In this document: positions 26,846 through 36,336 of the stretch, one piece after another
Layout: every line of letters begins with the position of its first letter
Numbering within the stretch: the stretch's first letter is position 1
Source of the DNA: UBA7328 sp036479115
GTDB taxonomy: Bacteria; Bacteroidota; Bacteroidia; Chitinophagales; Saprospiraceae
NCBI GenBank assembly: GCA_036479115.1
Contig: JAZGFD010000037.1
Location: forward strand, 1 to 55,645
DNA length: 55,645 bases
Direction of reading: 5' to 3'
Translations under genes and position numbers: made by a program
The notes under the pieces: generated by a model
The model's database searches: none
Seen by the model: only the letters and a program-made list of their open reading frames with translations
Told to the model about the DNA's origin: nothing

Positions 26846-29800
26846 ATGATCGAAATTAAAATTATACTATTAAGTCTATTGTGCTTTTGTACTTCCCTTT
26901 CTGGGCAGGTCGTTTTACCAGATGATGAGATAGAGAGATTTTCTGATACTTGCACCAATGATGTGCAGTATCAGGCATTGAAGGATATTTATTATGCGCT
27001 AGACGGGAAAAATTGGATTTTAAACCAATCTTGGGGCATGGATTGCAATTACTGCCAGTGGCCTGGAATAGATTGTAATGAAGCAGGCAAGATCACCCAT
27101 TTGGCCTTACCTGCAAATAATATGAAAGGCCTCATTCCATCTTCTATTTCAGGTCTTAATTCTTTAAGAATCATAGTATTAGACCAAAATGAAATAGTCG
27201 GGCCTCTTCCAGAGGCTATCTATAGTATGAGTGAATTGAGGTTTATTATTTTAAATAATAATAGAATTAATGACACGATAAGCAATGAGATTGAAAATTT
27301 GAAAAACCTCAGATGGTTGTTGCTTCATGACAATGAATTTAGTGGAAATATTCCCCCAGAATTGGGGTCGTTAGGCAACCTTTTGATCGTTAATTTAGGC
27401 AATAATTTTCTCGAAGGCGAGATTCCTGATGAATTGTCCAGCTTATCAAATTCTAATTACATTGACCTTAGTGGCAATGACCTTAGTGGTTGTATTCCTG
27501 AATCTTTCAGGTCGTTTTGCGGTAAAAATGTAGTTTTATCCAGAAACCCGTGCTTATCACATCAAGCCAATTTCTCTAATTTTTGCCTCTCAGACACATG
27601 CACTTTCATTCCCGATCAGAATTGCATTTCGTGTGATGATGGTATACAAAATCAAGGTGAAGATGACATTGATTGTGGTGGCCCGTGCACAGCTTGTCCT
27701 CCCTGCGATGGAAATATGGAGTACGAAGCCCTCATGTCAATTTACAATAATATGAATGGTGAAAACTGGGATATTAAAATAGGATGGGCCGAAGGATGTG
27801 AAATATGTGAATGGTATGGTGTAGAGTGTGATTCAATGAAAAGAGTAACAGGATTATATCTCCCTTTTAATAAACTTAAAAATGAAATTCCAGAAAAAAT
27901 AGGTAATCTGACTCATCTCAATACCCTGATCTTAGATCAAAACTCTATTGTAGGCATGTTGCCTCAATCAATTTATTCTCTTTCCAATCTTTCGTACTTA
28001 ATTCTTAGCAACAACAACATATCTGATACTTTATCCAACAAAATAGACCAACTCTCTGGCCTTAAATGGTTGCTTTTAAATAATAACAATATTTATGGAA
28101 GGATACCGAAGAATGTTGGTAACCTGTTGAATATCAATCAGTTATTATTAAACAGCAACAACCTTGACGGTGTAATCCCTCCTTCATTGGGTAATTTGAG
28201 TAAAGTAAGAAATCTTCATTTGAATGACAACAATCTTAGCGGATGTATTCCTGATACTCTCAGTGCATTCTGTGGTAGAGATATTGACTTGTCTGAGAAT
28301 ATTTGTCTTTCTCATGGAGGATCATTTAGGCGGTTTTGTGCAAGAGAATCATGTACAATCAATATGATCATAGGCTGCGGGACATGTGATGATGGCATTC
28401 AAAATCAAGATGAAAAAGGTATAGATTGTGGTGGAGAAGCGTGTGAACCTTGTATTTCATGTTTTGAAATGACTGATTACACACCCCTTATGGCATTCTA
28501 TGATGCAACGAATGGGCAAGAATGGATGAACAATGAAGGCTGGGGAGAAAATTGTAATTACTGTCAGTGGTATGGTGTGCAGTGTGATAGCATGAAAAAA
28601 GTAAAAAATCTACTTTTGCCTTTGAATGGACTTAAAGGTGAACTGCCCACTGATATAACAGAGTTGGATCATTTGGAAGGTCTCATTTTAGACCTTAACG
28701 AACTCAAAGGGTCACTTCCTTTTGACATCGGAAATTTATCAAAATTGAAGTTTTTTTCTGTCTCTAGCAATAGAATAGAAGGCAGTATACCTTCGTCAAT
28801 AGGCAACCTTAAAGAAATGTCATGGCTCTTACTTAATAACAATATGATAAGTGGAGTCATCCCGCCCTCTTTAGCAAACCTTATTACCATAGACCAGTTA
28901 CTCTTGAGTGGAAATAAACTAATAGGGTCTATTCCTGATTCTCTCGCCTTCCTTCCTAATATTAAAAACATGCACCTCAATGACAATCAACTATCAGGGT
29001 GCATACCAGAATCTTTTAGACAATTATGTGGGACTGATGTAAATCTTAGAGATAATATATGCTTATCACACAATGCCGATTTTATTGATTTTTGCAGAAG
29101 TATTACAACCTGTGAATTGCCCAAAATTGTAGGTTGCGGAACTTGTAATGATGGTATTCAAAATCAAGATGAGGAAGGTGTCGATTGTGGAGGTTCTTGT
29201 GAAAATGAATGTTCCTTATGCCCTGAAACTCCTGATTATGAACCTCTTATAGCTTTATATGAAGCGACTGATGGCGCCAATTGGACCAATAATAGCGGCT
29301 GGGCTGATACATGTGACATATGTCAATGGTATGGAGTGGTATGTAACGATGAGGGGCGAGTTAAGAACTTGTTTTTACCGATGAATGGATTAAAAAATAA
29401 TCTTCCTTCTACTATAGGAGCATTAATTTTTTTAGAAGCTTTGATCATTGATCAAAATGAACTTTCTGGCCCGTTTCCTAAGGAAATAGGACAGTTGACT
29501 AATCTCCAGTTTTTATTGGCCAATGATAATGATTTTACAGGTGCGATCCCGACTGAACTAGGAAACTTAGGTAAATTAAAGTGGCTCTTACTTAACAATA
29601 ATAATTTGACTGATCAAATACCTACATCCCTAGAAAATTTGGTTAGCATAGATCAATTTATTCTGAGTGGAAACAAGCTGATGGGCATGATTCCGGAAGA
29701 ATTAGGCAACCTCGTAACAGTAAATAATTTTCATTTGAATGATAATCTTTTAGAAGGGTGTATCCCATCTTCTTTTGATGCTTTTTGTGGTAAAGATGTG

Positions 29801-31654
29801 AAACTTTTTAACAACGAATGTCTATCTCATAATGGAGTATTTGCTATTTTCTGTGCAGGAGATTCGTGTAAAGCAGCATCTTCTGATCTATGTGGCACAT
29901 GTGACGATGGAGTGCAAAATAATGGAGAAAAAGGAATAGACTGCGGCGGGCCTTGTATGTTTTGTGATGATTGCCCCGAGTCTCCCGATTATTTAGCTCT
30001 TATGAATTTTTATAATGCTACTATTGGTGACGATTGGTTGATTAATACAGGGTGGGGAGATACTTGTGATGTATGCTCTTGGTATGGTGTAGAATGTAAT
30101 GATTCAAATAGAGTCAATAGCATATTTCTTCCATTTAATGGTTTGAAAGGTGAATTGCCAAGCGAGATTGGTGATTTGGAATTTTTGCAAAGCCTATTTC
30201 TTGATTTTAATGATATTTCGGGACACATCCCTGATGATATCAGTCGGTTGTCACATTTAGAATTACTCATTCTTACGAGCAACCATTTTACAGGAAGCAT
30301 CCCAGAATCGATTGGCTCTTTATCTAATCTAAAATGGCTACTTCTTAATAAAAATGAATTGACAGGAGAGATTCCGTCAGTATTAGGATTCTTGAGTAAT
30401 ATGAATAGACTTATTCTCAATGAAAATCATCTAATTGGTAGTATTCCTGCTTCTCTTAGCAACCTTGGAAAGATAGAATTTATGATGCTCCAAACCAATG
30501 AACTCAGTGGTTGTATACCTGCAGGACTGTCTGTGTTTTGTGAGAAAAATGTCAGGTTGGATGGTAATGAATGCCTTTCTCATGGCGCTGATTTTATAGC
30601 GTTTTGTGATGATCCAGTATGTGATGAAGTGGCAATATGTGAATGTATTGCTCCGAATAAAGAAAGAACTATCTTAAAAGAAATGTTTGATAGCCTTGGT
30701 GGCGAAAATTGGTTGAACTCTAGTGGGTGGAAATTAGATTGTGATCATTGTAATTGGTTCGGAGTGACTTGTAATGAAGCAAGGAAAGTAGAAAAAATTG
30801 ATTTACATCTAAATGAACTTTCTGGTTCTATTCCCGCCTCAATGGGCAATTTATCAGAGTTGACCTTTTTGGATTTGGCAAAAAATCAGATTCAAGGGGC
30901 GCTTCCTTCAGAATTAGCAGCGATGTCCAAATTGACTTTTTTAAGGCTGGCAGAAAATAAGATAACAGGAAAAATCCCTGCAACATTTGGTAAAATGACC
31001 AGGTTATGGGATTTAAGATTAAACAATAATAAATTGACAGGTTCCATTCCTTCACAATTGGGGAGATTAGACAATTTGTTTAACCTCTATCTTTCATATA
31101 ATGAATTAGAAGGTAAAATCCCACCCGAAATAGGGGCTCTAGGCAACATATTTCAATTGTCTCTTCAAAACAACATGCTAAGTGGGTGTATACCAGAGTC
31201 CTTTATTAATCTTTGTTCATCAAAAATAGATCTGTCAGAAAATCCATGTCTTTCTCATGATGCTGATATCACTAGATTTTGTTCTGATGAAGAATGTGAT
31301 CTTACAGATATGAAAGATTGTGATATTGATATTATTCTGCCTGGCAATGCGGTAGAAGATATAGAGGCTGAGGTATCAGCGAGAAGTGCTGATCTTTCAT
31401 TAGAAATCGATATAAAAGAAGGCGATTTAAAAATTTATCCAAATCCAACATCATACAATTTAATAGTGGAGTATCTAGGGATAAAAGAAGGAGCGATGCT
31501 ACAAATATTTGATGTAAGTGGCAGAAAAGTGTTCTCAGAAATTACCGAAGAAGATTATATGGAGGTTAATGTATCAAATTTAAAATCGGGCTTATACATA
31601 CTTCAGTTGGTTAATAATAAAGGAGTTATATCAAAGACATTTTTTAAAAAATAA
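26846..31654 (+). CDS. giant secreted leucine-rich-repeat protein with T9SS sorting domain
   Basis: The 1602-residue protein starts with a Sec signal (about residues 1-20). It then contains six tandem modules that begin near nucleotides 26965, 27718, 28475, 29237, 29990 and 30655. Each module has a plant-like cap (ALYxATxGxxW..GW..C..CxWYGVxC) and five to seven LRRs of the LxxNxLxGxIP type. The first five end in a Cys-rich linker with GTCDDGIQN and DCGG. The last 75 residues (LKIYPNPTS to KTFFKK) form a type A T9SS sorting domain, so it is exported and anchored at the cell surface. Its role is likely adhesion or ligand binding. It is a single-gene unit. Confidence 0.93.
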   Translation: MIEIKIILLSLLCFCTSLSGQVVLPDDEIERFSDTCTNDVQYQALKDIYYALDGKNWILNQSWGMDCNYCQWPGIDCNEAGKITHLALPANNMKGLIPSSISGLNSLRIIVLDQNEIVGPLPEAIYSMSELRFIILNNNRINDTISNEIENLKNLRWLLLHDNEFSGNIPPELGSLGNLLIVNLGNNFLEGEIPDELSSLSNSNYIDLSGNDLSGCIPESFRSFCGKNVVLSRNPCLSHQANFSNFCLSDTCTFIPDQNCISCDDGIQNQGEDDIDCGGPCTACPPCDGNMEYEALMSIYNNMNGENWDIKIGWAEGCEICEWYGVECDSMKRVTGLYLPFNKLKNEIPEKIGNLTHLNTLILDQNSIVGMLPQSIYSLSNLSYLILSNNNISDTLSNKIDQLSGLKWLLLNNNNIYGRIPKNVGNLLNINQLLLNSNNLDGVIPPSLGNLSKVRNLHLNDNNLSGCIPDTLSAFCGRDIDLSENICLSHGGSFRRFCARESCTINMIIGCGTCDDGIQNQDEKGIDCGGEACEPCISCFEMTDYTPLMAFYDATNGQEWMNNEGWGENCNYCQWYGVQCDSMKKVKNLLLPLNGLKGELPTDITELDHLEGLILDLNELKGSLPFDIGNLSKLKFFSVSSNRIEGSIPSSIGNLKEMSWLLLNNNMISGVIPPSLANLITIDQLLLSGNKLIGSIPDSLAFLPNIKNMHLNDNQLSGCIPESFRQLCGTDVNLRDNICLSHNADFIDFCRSITTCELPKIVGCGTCNDGIQNQDEEGVDCGGSCENECSLCPETPDYEPLIALYEATDGANWTNNSGWADTCDICQWYGVVCNDEGRVKNLFLPMNGLKNNLPSTIGALIFLEALIIDQNELSGPFPKEIGQLTNLQFLLANDNDFTGAIPTELGNLGKLKWLLLNNNNLTDQIPTSLENLVSIDQFILSGNKLMGMIPEELGNLVTVNNFHLNDNLLEGCIPSSFDAFCGKDVKLFNNECLSHNGVFAIFCAGDSCKAASSDLCGTCDDGVQNNGEKGIDCGGPCMFCDDCPESPDYLALMNFYNATIGDDWLINTGWGDTCDVCSWYGVECNDSNRVNSIFLPFNGLKGELPSEIGDLEFLQSLFLDFNDISGHIPDDISRLSHLELLILTSNHFTGSIPESIGSLSNLKWLLLNKNELTGEIPSVLGFLSNMNRLILNENHLIGSIPASLSNLGKIEFMMLQTNELSGCIPAGLSVFCEKNVRLDGNECLSHGADFIAFCDDPVCDEVAICECIAPNKERTILKEMFDSLGGENWLNSSGWKLDCDHCNWFGVTCNEARKVEKIDLHLNELSGSIPASMGNLSELTFLDLAKNQIQGALPSELAAMSKLTFLRLAENKITGKIPATFGKMTRLWDLRLNNNKLTGSIPSQLGRLDNLFNLYLSYNELEGKIPPEIGALGNIFQLSLQNNMLSGCIPESFINLCSSKIDLSENPCLSHDADITRFCSDEECDLTDMKDCDIDIILPGNAVEDIEAEVSARSADLSLEIDIKEGDLKIYPNPTSYNLIVEYLGIKEGAMLQIFDVSGRKVFSEITEEDYMEVNVSNLKSGLYILQLVNNKGVISKTFFKK

Positions 31655-31748
31655 TTCGGTCAAAGTGGTTTGCATTAATTAAGCAGAGATCATCTGTTTG
31701 TATATCATTGATTTACATGGATCACCGACTTCGGCGAAGGCGAATGTT

Positions 31749-31908
31749 GAGCCTACTCCGAAAACTTACAAAACCAAAAAAGTTTCTTTTGGCGAAATTT
31801 ACATTTTACTCAACTCGCTGATACTCATGCATCACCGAATTTCAAAAAATGCAAATTTCATCCAAAATAACTCTTTTTATAAAAAATGTTAGTTTCCAGA
31901 GTGGACTC
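31749..31908 (+). mobile_element. MITE family B, copy B4
   Basis: A 160 bp element with ends GAGCCTACTCCGAAAA and TTTCCAGAGTGGACTC. It is flanked by an exact AATGTT duplication (31743-31748 and 31909-31914). It is nearly identical to B3 and uses the same 6 bp target sequence. Confidence 0.88.
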
Positions 31909-31943
31909 AATGTTAATGATGCATCATCATGCATGCAATTTAA

Positions 31944-32190
31944 CTAGTGCTCTGTCAAGTGTCAAATGACGGGTTGGCTTTGCGCATTATGTGATTCTGA
32001 ACGAGGCAAAAAACGCAGTCATAGCAGTAGATATGGCGAGTATTTTTAACAAAGAGCAGGTTCAAAAGCCTGCACATCGTGGGAAAATCACTCATTTAGC
32101 TCGCTAAAATCGTAAGTTTTCCGCCTTGTTCAGCCTCAAAATATTCATCAAACCCAAATTTTTACGACAGTTAAATCACAGGGCCTTAAT
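31944..32190 (+). mobile_element. family D element, copy D3 (left half plus diverged right half)
   Basis: It starts CTAGTGCTCTGTCAAGTG. Its first 125 bp match D4 at 45078 almost throughout (shared GTCATAGCAGTAGATATGGC and AACAAAGAGCAGGTTCAAAA). After about 32068 it switches to a sequence not present in D4, and no clear right end is seen before the next gene. Confidence 0.6.
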
Positions 32191-32247
32191 ACAATGATAA
32201 ACTATAAGAACAATTAAGGCCAATACTTTATTTGTGATATAAGAGAA

Positions 32248-32865
32248 TCAATGATAGAAAGGATTATGTTCAAGTTTTTTTCCACAAACGTCACACGATA
32301 ACGGAGCACCAGCACCTCCTTCATGTTCATCAGGACAAACAAAATGCCAAACGCCATCACTGTTTTGAGCTGCTTCTTCATTTGCACTATCAGTATGATA
32401 ATCTTCATTATGTAGGAGTTCTGCACCACATTTCAAACAGTTGCCTTCCTCTCCTGATCCATGGCCATTAGCACATTTGAAATGCCAAATTCCATTTGGG
32501 CTTTGAGATGGGTCATTTGCAGTATTTCTAGGTTTGATATTTTGGTCATATGCGGGGGTTTCTGAAGGATTGTTATTATTAAAGTGATAGGCAGAATTGT
32601 GGTGTAATTGTTTGCCACACACAGGGCAGTTGCCTTCATAATCTAAAATGCCACCCACACATCTGTCTGGGCATACATAATGAAATAATATTCCTTCATC
32701 ATTGGCTGGTTCCCAAGTGCCTGGGAGTGTTCCAGAATCCACTACTTTTTCTTCAGGTTGAGTTATTACTGTATTTGTATCTTCTTTTTTATTACAACCC
32801 TCGCCTCCACAACTCATAGCTAATAATGAAAGAGTGACTATGATAATAATATATCTGAAATTCAT
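32248..32865 (-). CDS. lipoprotein with three heavy-metal-binding-like domains
   Basis: I start at the ATG at 32865, which gives a lipoprotein signal (IIIIVTLSLLAMSC); the ATG at 32910 would add 15 residues. After a spacer, the 205-residue protein has three copies of a small Cys/His motif. Each has a first Cys cluster (CPDRC, CANGH, CPDEH), a CxxCG pair (CPVCG, CLKCG, CDVCG) and an ending of the form LxHNxxYH. This resembles the HMBD domain (CPMHP..CPKCGM) of copper and other metal-handling proteins. Metal binding in the periplasm or at the outer membrane is likely; the metal is unknown. No transporter gene adjoins it. Confidence 0.75.
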   Translation of the reverse strand: MNFRYIIIIVTLSLLAMSCGGEGCNKKEDTNTVITQPEEKVVDSGTLPGTWEPANDEGILFHYVCPDRCVGGILDYEGNCPVCGKQLHHNSAYHFNNNNPSETPAYDQNIKPRNTANDPSQSPNGIWHFKCANGHGSGEEGNCLKCGAELLHNEDYHTDSANEEAAQNSDGVWHFVCPDEHEGGAGAPLSCDVCGKKLEHNPFYH

Positions 32866-33151
32866 AGATTGTGTTTTTTCGGATGCGAAAATATGGAATT
32901 TAGAGATCACATGGGCGACTAGTTAACATCATATCTTAAAATAGATTTTATCCTTTTTTAATTACTAAGTACTGATTCTAATATATTACTGTTCTAGGAG
33001 TTGTATTTTCATACATCTTTGAAATGGCATTGTTGAACTAATCCACCTTACAGTCGGAAGCTACTGCACTGTGAGGACAATCTCTATAGGAAAGTCAAAT
33101 CTGCGGATCAGTCAACGAAAGCTATTGCCTATCGGCAAGCCGAATACTTAG

Positions 33152-33306
33152 TGTCTGAACGGAAACTGTCGAATTTTATGAAATAGAATATTTTGGATGA
33201 GAATTTAGTTTTTTGAAATTCTGTGATGCCTGAGTATCAGCGAGTTGAAAAAAATTAAAATATCGCCAAAGAACTATTTCTAATTTGATGAATTTTCGTT
33301 CAGACA
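33152..33306 (+). mobile_element. MITE family C, copy C2
   Basis: A 155 bp element with ends TGTCTGAACGGAAACTGTC and AATTTTCGTTCAGACA. Flanks ATACTTAG and CTATTTAG match at six of eight positions, suggesting a worn 8 bp duplication. Its core is in the opposite orientation to C1. The rest of the 669 bp spacer (32866-33534) shows no gene I can recognise. Confidence 0.65.
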
Positions 33307-33534
33307 CTATTTAGATCCGAACGATCTATTAGCAGTAATATCTGACTGAAAATCGGCTGTCCGACAAAATGTTTACTTTTGTTCAATGCTGTCTTTGTTT
33401 GTTTTTCAACTCTAAGATAGCTGTCGCGTTTTGAAATGGGCTCGATTCTTATTTTTTAATCGGACACCATTAGTTATAAACCTATTGCGATCTATCTTGG
33501 TTTTTTTACCGCTCAACACGTTACTACATTTAAC

Positions 33535-35235
33535 ATGCAGAATTACAAGAATATAAAAATTTTGAAAAGTACTTTTTTTTTACTTTGCATTTCTTCATTA
33601 TTTTGGATATCAGGATGCCAGGAGAAAAATCCGTCACCTAATCCAGAATTATTAAACATTGAGCTTCTGCGAGGGGATCTTGTTTTATGTAGTGGTAAAT
33701 CTTTTGGAGAAGTAAGATTTTCCGTTTCGTGCAAATATTCAGTGAGAGAAATTTTTAACCTTGCTGTTTCATTACTGCATTCATTTGAATATCAAGAAGC
33801 AGAAAAAGCTTTTGTCAAAGTTTTGGACGTAGATCCTGAATGTGCAATGGCCTATTGGGGAGTAGCAATGAGCATCTATCATGCAGCATGGTTTCCACCT
33901 CAGGAAGACGATTTAGTAAGAGCTGCTAAAATTCTGGAAGTTGCTGAACCGATTGCAAAAAATTCTAGAGAAAAAGATTATCTAGATGCGATTGGTGCTT
34001 ACTATAAAGACTGGGACAAAACAGACCATAAGACCAGGGCAAAAAACTATGAGCAGAAAATGGAACAGATGTATACAAAGTACAAAGATGATACGGAGTC
34101 TGCTATTTTTTATGCTTTAGCCCTTTATTCAACTCGAGACAGATCAGGGAAGGAGTACATCAATGAAAAAAAGGCAGGAGAGATATTAAAATCAATTTCT
34201 CTGGATCAGCCCGACCATCCCGGGGTCGCTCATTATACAATCCATAATTATGACAACCCTGAATTGGCCCATTTGGCATTGCCTACTGCCAGAAGATATG
34301 CGGATATTGCTCCAGGTTCTTCACATGCACAACATATGCCTTCACATATTTTTACTCGGTTGGGATTTTGGGAGGAGTCTATTCAATCCAACATAAATTC
34401 AATGAGCGCAGCCCAATGTTATGCCGAACAAACAAAGATCGATGGGATTTGGTTTGAAGAGGTTCATGCTATGGATTATTTGACATATGCCTATTTACAA
34501 CAAGGCAATAACGCCAAAGCAAATGAATTATACCAGCATTTATTATCCATGAAAAAATTGACGCCACTTAAAGCACTCTATAATTTTGGGGCTATTCCTG
34601 CCCGAATATTTTTAGAGAATAAAGACTGGATCAATGCTGCACAGATACGACAACATCCGTCCAATGTAGATTGGGAAAATTTTCCGTGGGAAATTGCAAT
34701 AACGCATTTTGCAAGAGTATTAGGAGCTGTGCATACCAAAGATATTGAATCTGCAGAAAGGGATTTGAATATTCTCCGATCATTACATCAACAAATAGTG
34801 GATAGAAATGACCAATACAATGCAAAGCAGGTTTTGGTTCAGATTAAGGCTTCTGAAGCTTGGATATATTTTGGGAAAGGTGAAAACGACATGGCAATTT
34901 CACTTATGCACGAGGCTTCAGTTATGGAAGACAATATTGGGAAACATCCAGTAACTCCCGGAGAAGTACTGCCTGCAAGAGAACTTTTAGGAGACATGTT
35001 TTTGATTTTGAATAAACCAAAAGAAGCATTGGAAGCGTATGAATTAGATTTAGGATCACGCCCAAACAGATTTAATGGAATTTGCGGAGCGGCAGTGTCT
35101 GCAAAAAATATGGGAGACCAAGAAAAAGCGAAGATGTATTTTAACAGCTTACTAAAATTATCAGAAGGGTCTAATAGTGATAGACTTGAAATCAAGGAAG
35201 CCAATGCATTTATAAGCGCTATTTCCGAATTCTAA
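33535..35235 (+). CDS. TPR-repeat lipoprotein
   Basis: The 566-residue protein has a lipoprotein signal ending ISGC (Cys at about residue 28). TPR-type helices follow, beginning with FNLAVSLLHSFEYQEAEKAF and MAYWGVAMSIYHAAW, then HMPSHIFTRLGFWEESI and a C-terminal pair around PKEALEAYELDLGSRPNRF. This is a known Bacteroidota and proteobacterial type with the HMPSHIF motif and no assigned reaction. It probably sits in the periplasm as a scaffold, anchored by lipid. It is a monocistronic gene converging on the broken LytTR regulator. Confidence 0.8.
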   Translation: MQNYKNIKILKSTFFLLCISSLFWISGCQEKNPSPNPELLNIELLRGDLVLCSGKSFGEVRFSVSCKYSVREIFNLAVSLLHSFEYQEAEKAFVKVLDVDPECAMAYWGVAMSIYHAAWFPPQEDDLVRAAKILEVAEPIAKNSREKDYLDAIGAYYKDWDKTDHKTRAKNYEQKMEQMYTKYKDDTESAIFYALALYSTRDRSGKEYINEKKAGEILKSISLDQPDHPGVAHYTIHNYDNPELAHLALPTARRYADIAPGSSHAQHMPSHIFTRLGFWEESIQSNINSMSAAQCYAEQTKIDGIWFEEVHAMDYLTYAYLQQGNNAKANELYQHLLSMKKLTPLKALYNFGAIPARIFLENKDWINAAQIRQHPSNVDWENFPWEIAITHFARVLGAVHTKDIESAERDLNILRSLHQQIVDRNDQYNAKQVLVQIKASEAWIYFGKGENDMAISLMHEASVMEDNIGKHPVTPGEVLPARELLGDMFLILNKPKEALEAYELDLGSRPNRFNGICGAAVSAKNMGDQEKAKMYFNSLLKLSEGSNSDRLEIKEANAFISAISEF

Positions 35236-35237
35236 AG

Positions 35238-35278
35238 AGTGATGCGCCATACGAATCAGATAACGGCCATCATCACTT
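35238..35278. terminator. candidate bidirectional terminator
   Basis: The inverted repeat AGTGATG / CATCACT (35238-35244 and 35271-35277), with inner GCC/GGC pairs, lies between the convergent TPR gene and LytTR remnant. No strong T-run follows, so the call is weak. Confidence 0.3.
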
Positions 35279-36017
35279 CAGATACTTGAGCAGAGTTTTT
35301 TTCTTATTCCTGGATACATTAATGTGAGAACCATTGCTCATCCTAACATATCCTCTATCGCCTCTGACATACTGAAGTACTTCGTTCAGATTTATTAGAA
35401 AAGAGTGATGCACCAGGATGAAGACCTCATAGTCGCCCAACAGGCTTTTGAATTTCCTTTATTGTCCGGCTTGCGATGATCTTGGGATCATTTTTAAGTA
35501 TAATGTGAGTATAGTTATCGCCGGCTTCACAGTAGACTATATTGTCAATTGATATCATCTTGAAACCTTCCAAATTAGGGATGGCCAGTTTTTTATGCGT
35601 ATGTTCTTTCTCGGAAATTTTATCGATCAGGAACTGAAACTGTTCAAATGTTGGTTTTGACCGTTGGGATTCCATTCGTTGCACCGATTGGACCAGCTCT
35701 TTGGGGTCTATCGGTTTTAGCAGGTAGTCGAGTGCGCTGTATCGGATTGCCTTGATCGCGTATTGCTGGAAGGCTGTTGTAAAGATGACAGAGACAGGGT
35801 TGCTCCGAATCTGCTCCAAGAGGTCAAATCCGTTCATCTCCGGCATTTCGATATCAAGGAAGATTAGATCCGGTTCCAAGTTAGCAATCAGGGGTAGGCT
35901 GTCTTGGGCTGATTGGCACTTTCTTAGGATATTTACAGATGGACAATGCGTATTCAAGAGAATCTCTAGGGAAGAGAGGCAATTCTTTTCATCATCGATA
36001 AGTATAGCATTGATCAT
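35273..36017 (-). pseudogene. LytTR-type response regulator, disrupted by a 1-nt frameshift
   Basis: From the ATG at 36017 the receiver domain is intact (INAILIDDEKNC; acceptor Asp55 in LIFLDIEMPEMNG; KPID). The LytTR DNA-binding domain begins with YCEAGDNYTHIIL. The frame then breaks after IASRTIKEIQ and stops at 35427. In the next frame the lost half continues perfectly (LLGDYEVFILVHHSFLINLN, then VNVSRNKKKTLLKYLK) to a TGA at 35273-35275. One extra A in the minus-strand run at 35446-35449 explains it. It may be a real lesion or a homopolymer error. The start overlaps the stop of the upstream kinase remnant (ATGA). Confidence 0.8.
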
Positions 36018-36107
36018 ATAAGCAATTCGAGTTTGATATGTACCTTCTGTGCCTTCAGCCTTTCCAAAGGAATCGACAAGGTCGTGTATTTCTACTTTTG
36101 ATGATGT
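36014..36107 (-). pseudogene. C-terminal tail of a LytS-like histidine kinase
   Basis: Just before the response regulator the sequence encodes KVEIHDLVDSFGKAEGT and, after a 1-nt shift, KVHIKLELLI then stop. This matches the usual end of sensor kinases paired with LytTR regulators, and the ATGA overlap of the pair is preserved. Everything upstream of about 36107 is replaced by group II intron sequence, so the kinase is gone. Confidence 0.6.
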
Positions 36108-36207
36108 GTTACTAATGTTTCCAGTTGTCACACTGGCACATAAGGGACTTCCACCCTCTAGAATAGTTAGCTATCTTTCAGGATAGCTACCCATGCTGGG
36201 CACACAC
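36108..36207 (-). mobile_element. group II intron 5' fragment
   Basis: On the minus strand the sequence runs GTGTGCCCAGCATGGGTAG, then GAGGGTGGAAGTCCCTTATG, then CCAGTGTGACAACTGG. A GTGYG start followed by these paired blocks is characteristic of domain I of bacterial group II introns. The fragment stops after about 100 bp and is fused to the kinase tail. No reverse transcriptase follows it. Confidence 0.6.
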
Positions 36208-36212
36208 AATAG

Positions 36213-36253
36213 GTATCAAATCATAGCACCCTTCGGGATGCTACGCTTGATAC
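36213..36253. terminator. strong stem-loop at the 5' exon of the intron fragment
   Basis: GTATCAA (36213-36219) pairs with TTGATAC (36247-36253), and inside it TAGCACCC pairs with GGGATGCTA around a short loop. On the minus strand the hairpin ends about 6-8 bases before the intron start. Group IIC introns are known to insert directly behind terminator-like hairpins, which fits. Confidence 0.55.
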
Positions 36254-36336
36254 CATCACCGTTACTCATGATTAGGAAAACAAAAAGTCAATCAACAAGG
36301 CTAAACTTCCATTCTAAATGAAACTTATTTTATATC

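Noticed and set aside
30010..30420. 136-codon antisense frame within the leucine-rich-repeat gene
   Set aside because: Such frames arise at similar places in several modules because of the repeated codon pattern; there is no independent evidence.
26846..31654. The long direct repeats read as a CRISPR-like or tandem DNA array
   Set aside because: The repetition is at protein level (LRR modules) with diverged DNA and a continuous frame; there are no short identical repeats with spacers.
36213..36253. Hairpin read as an attachment site or riboswitch
   Set aside because: Its position 6-8 bases before an intron-like 5' end is better explained by the known habit of group IIC introns; no downstream gene is positioned for a riboswitch.
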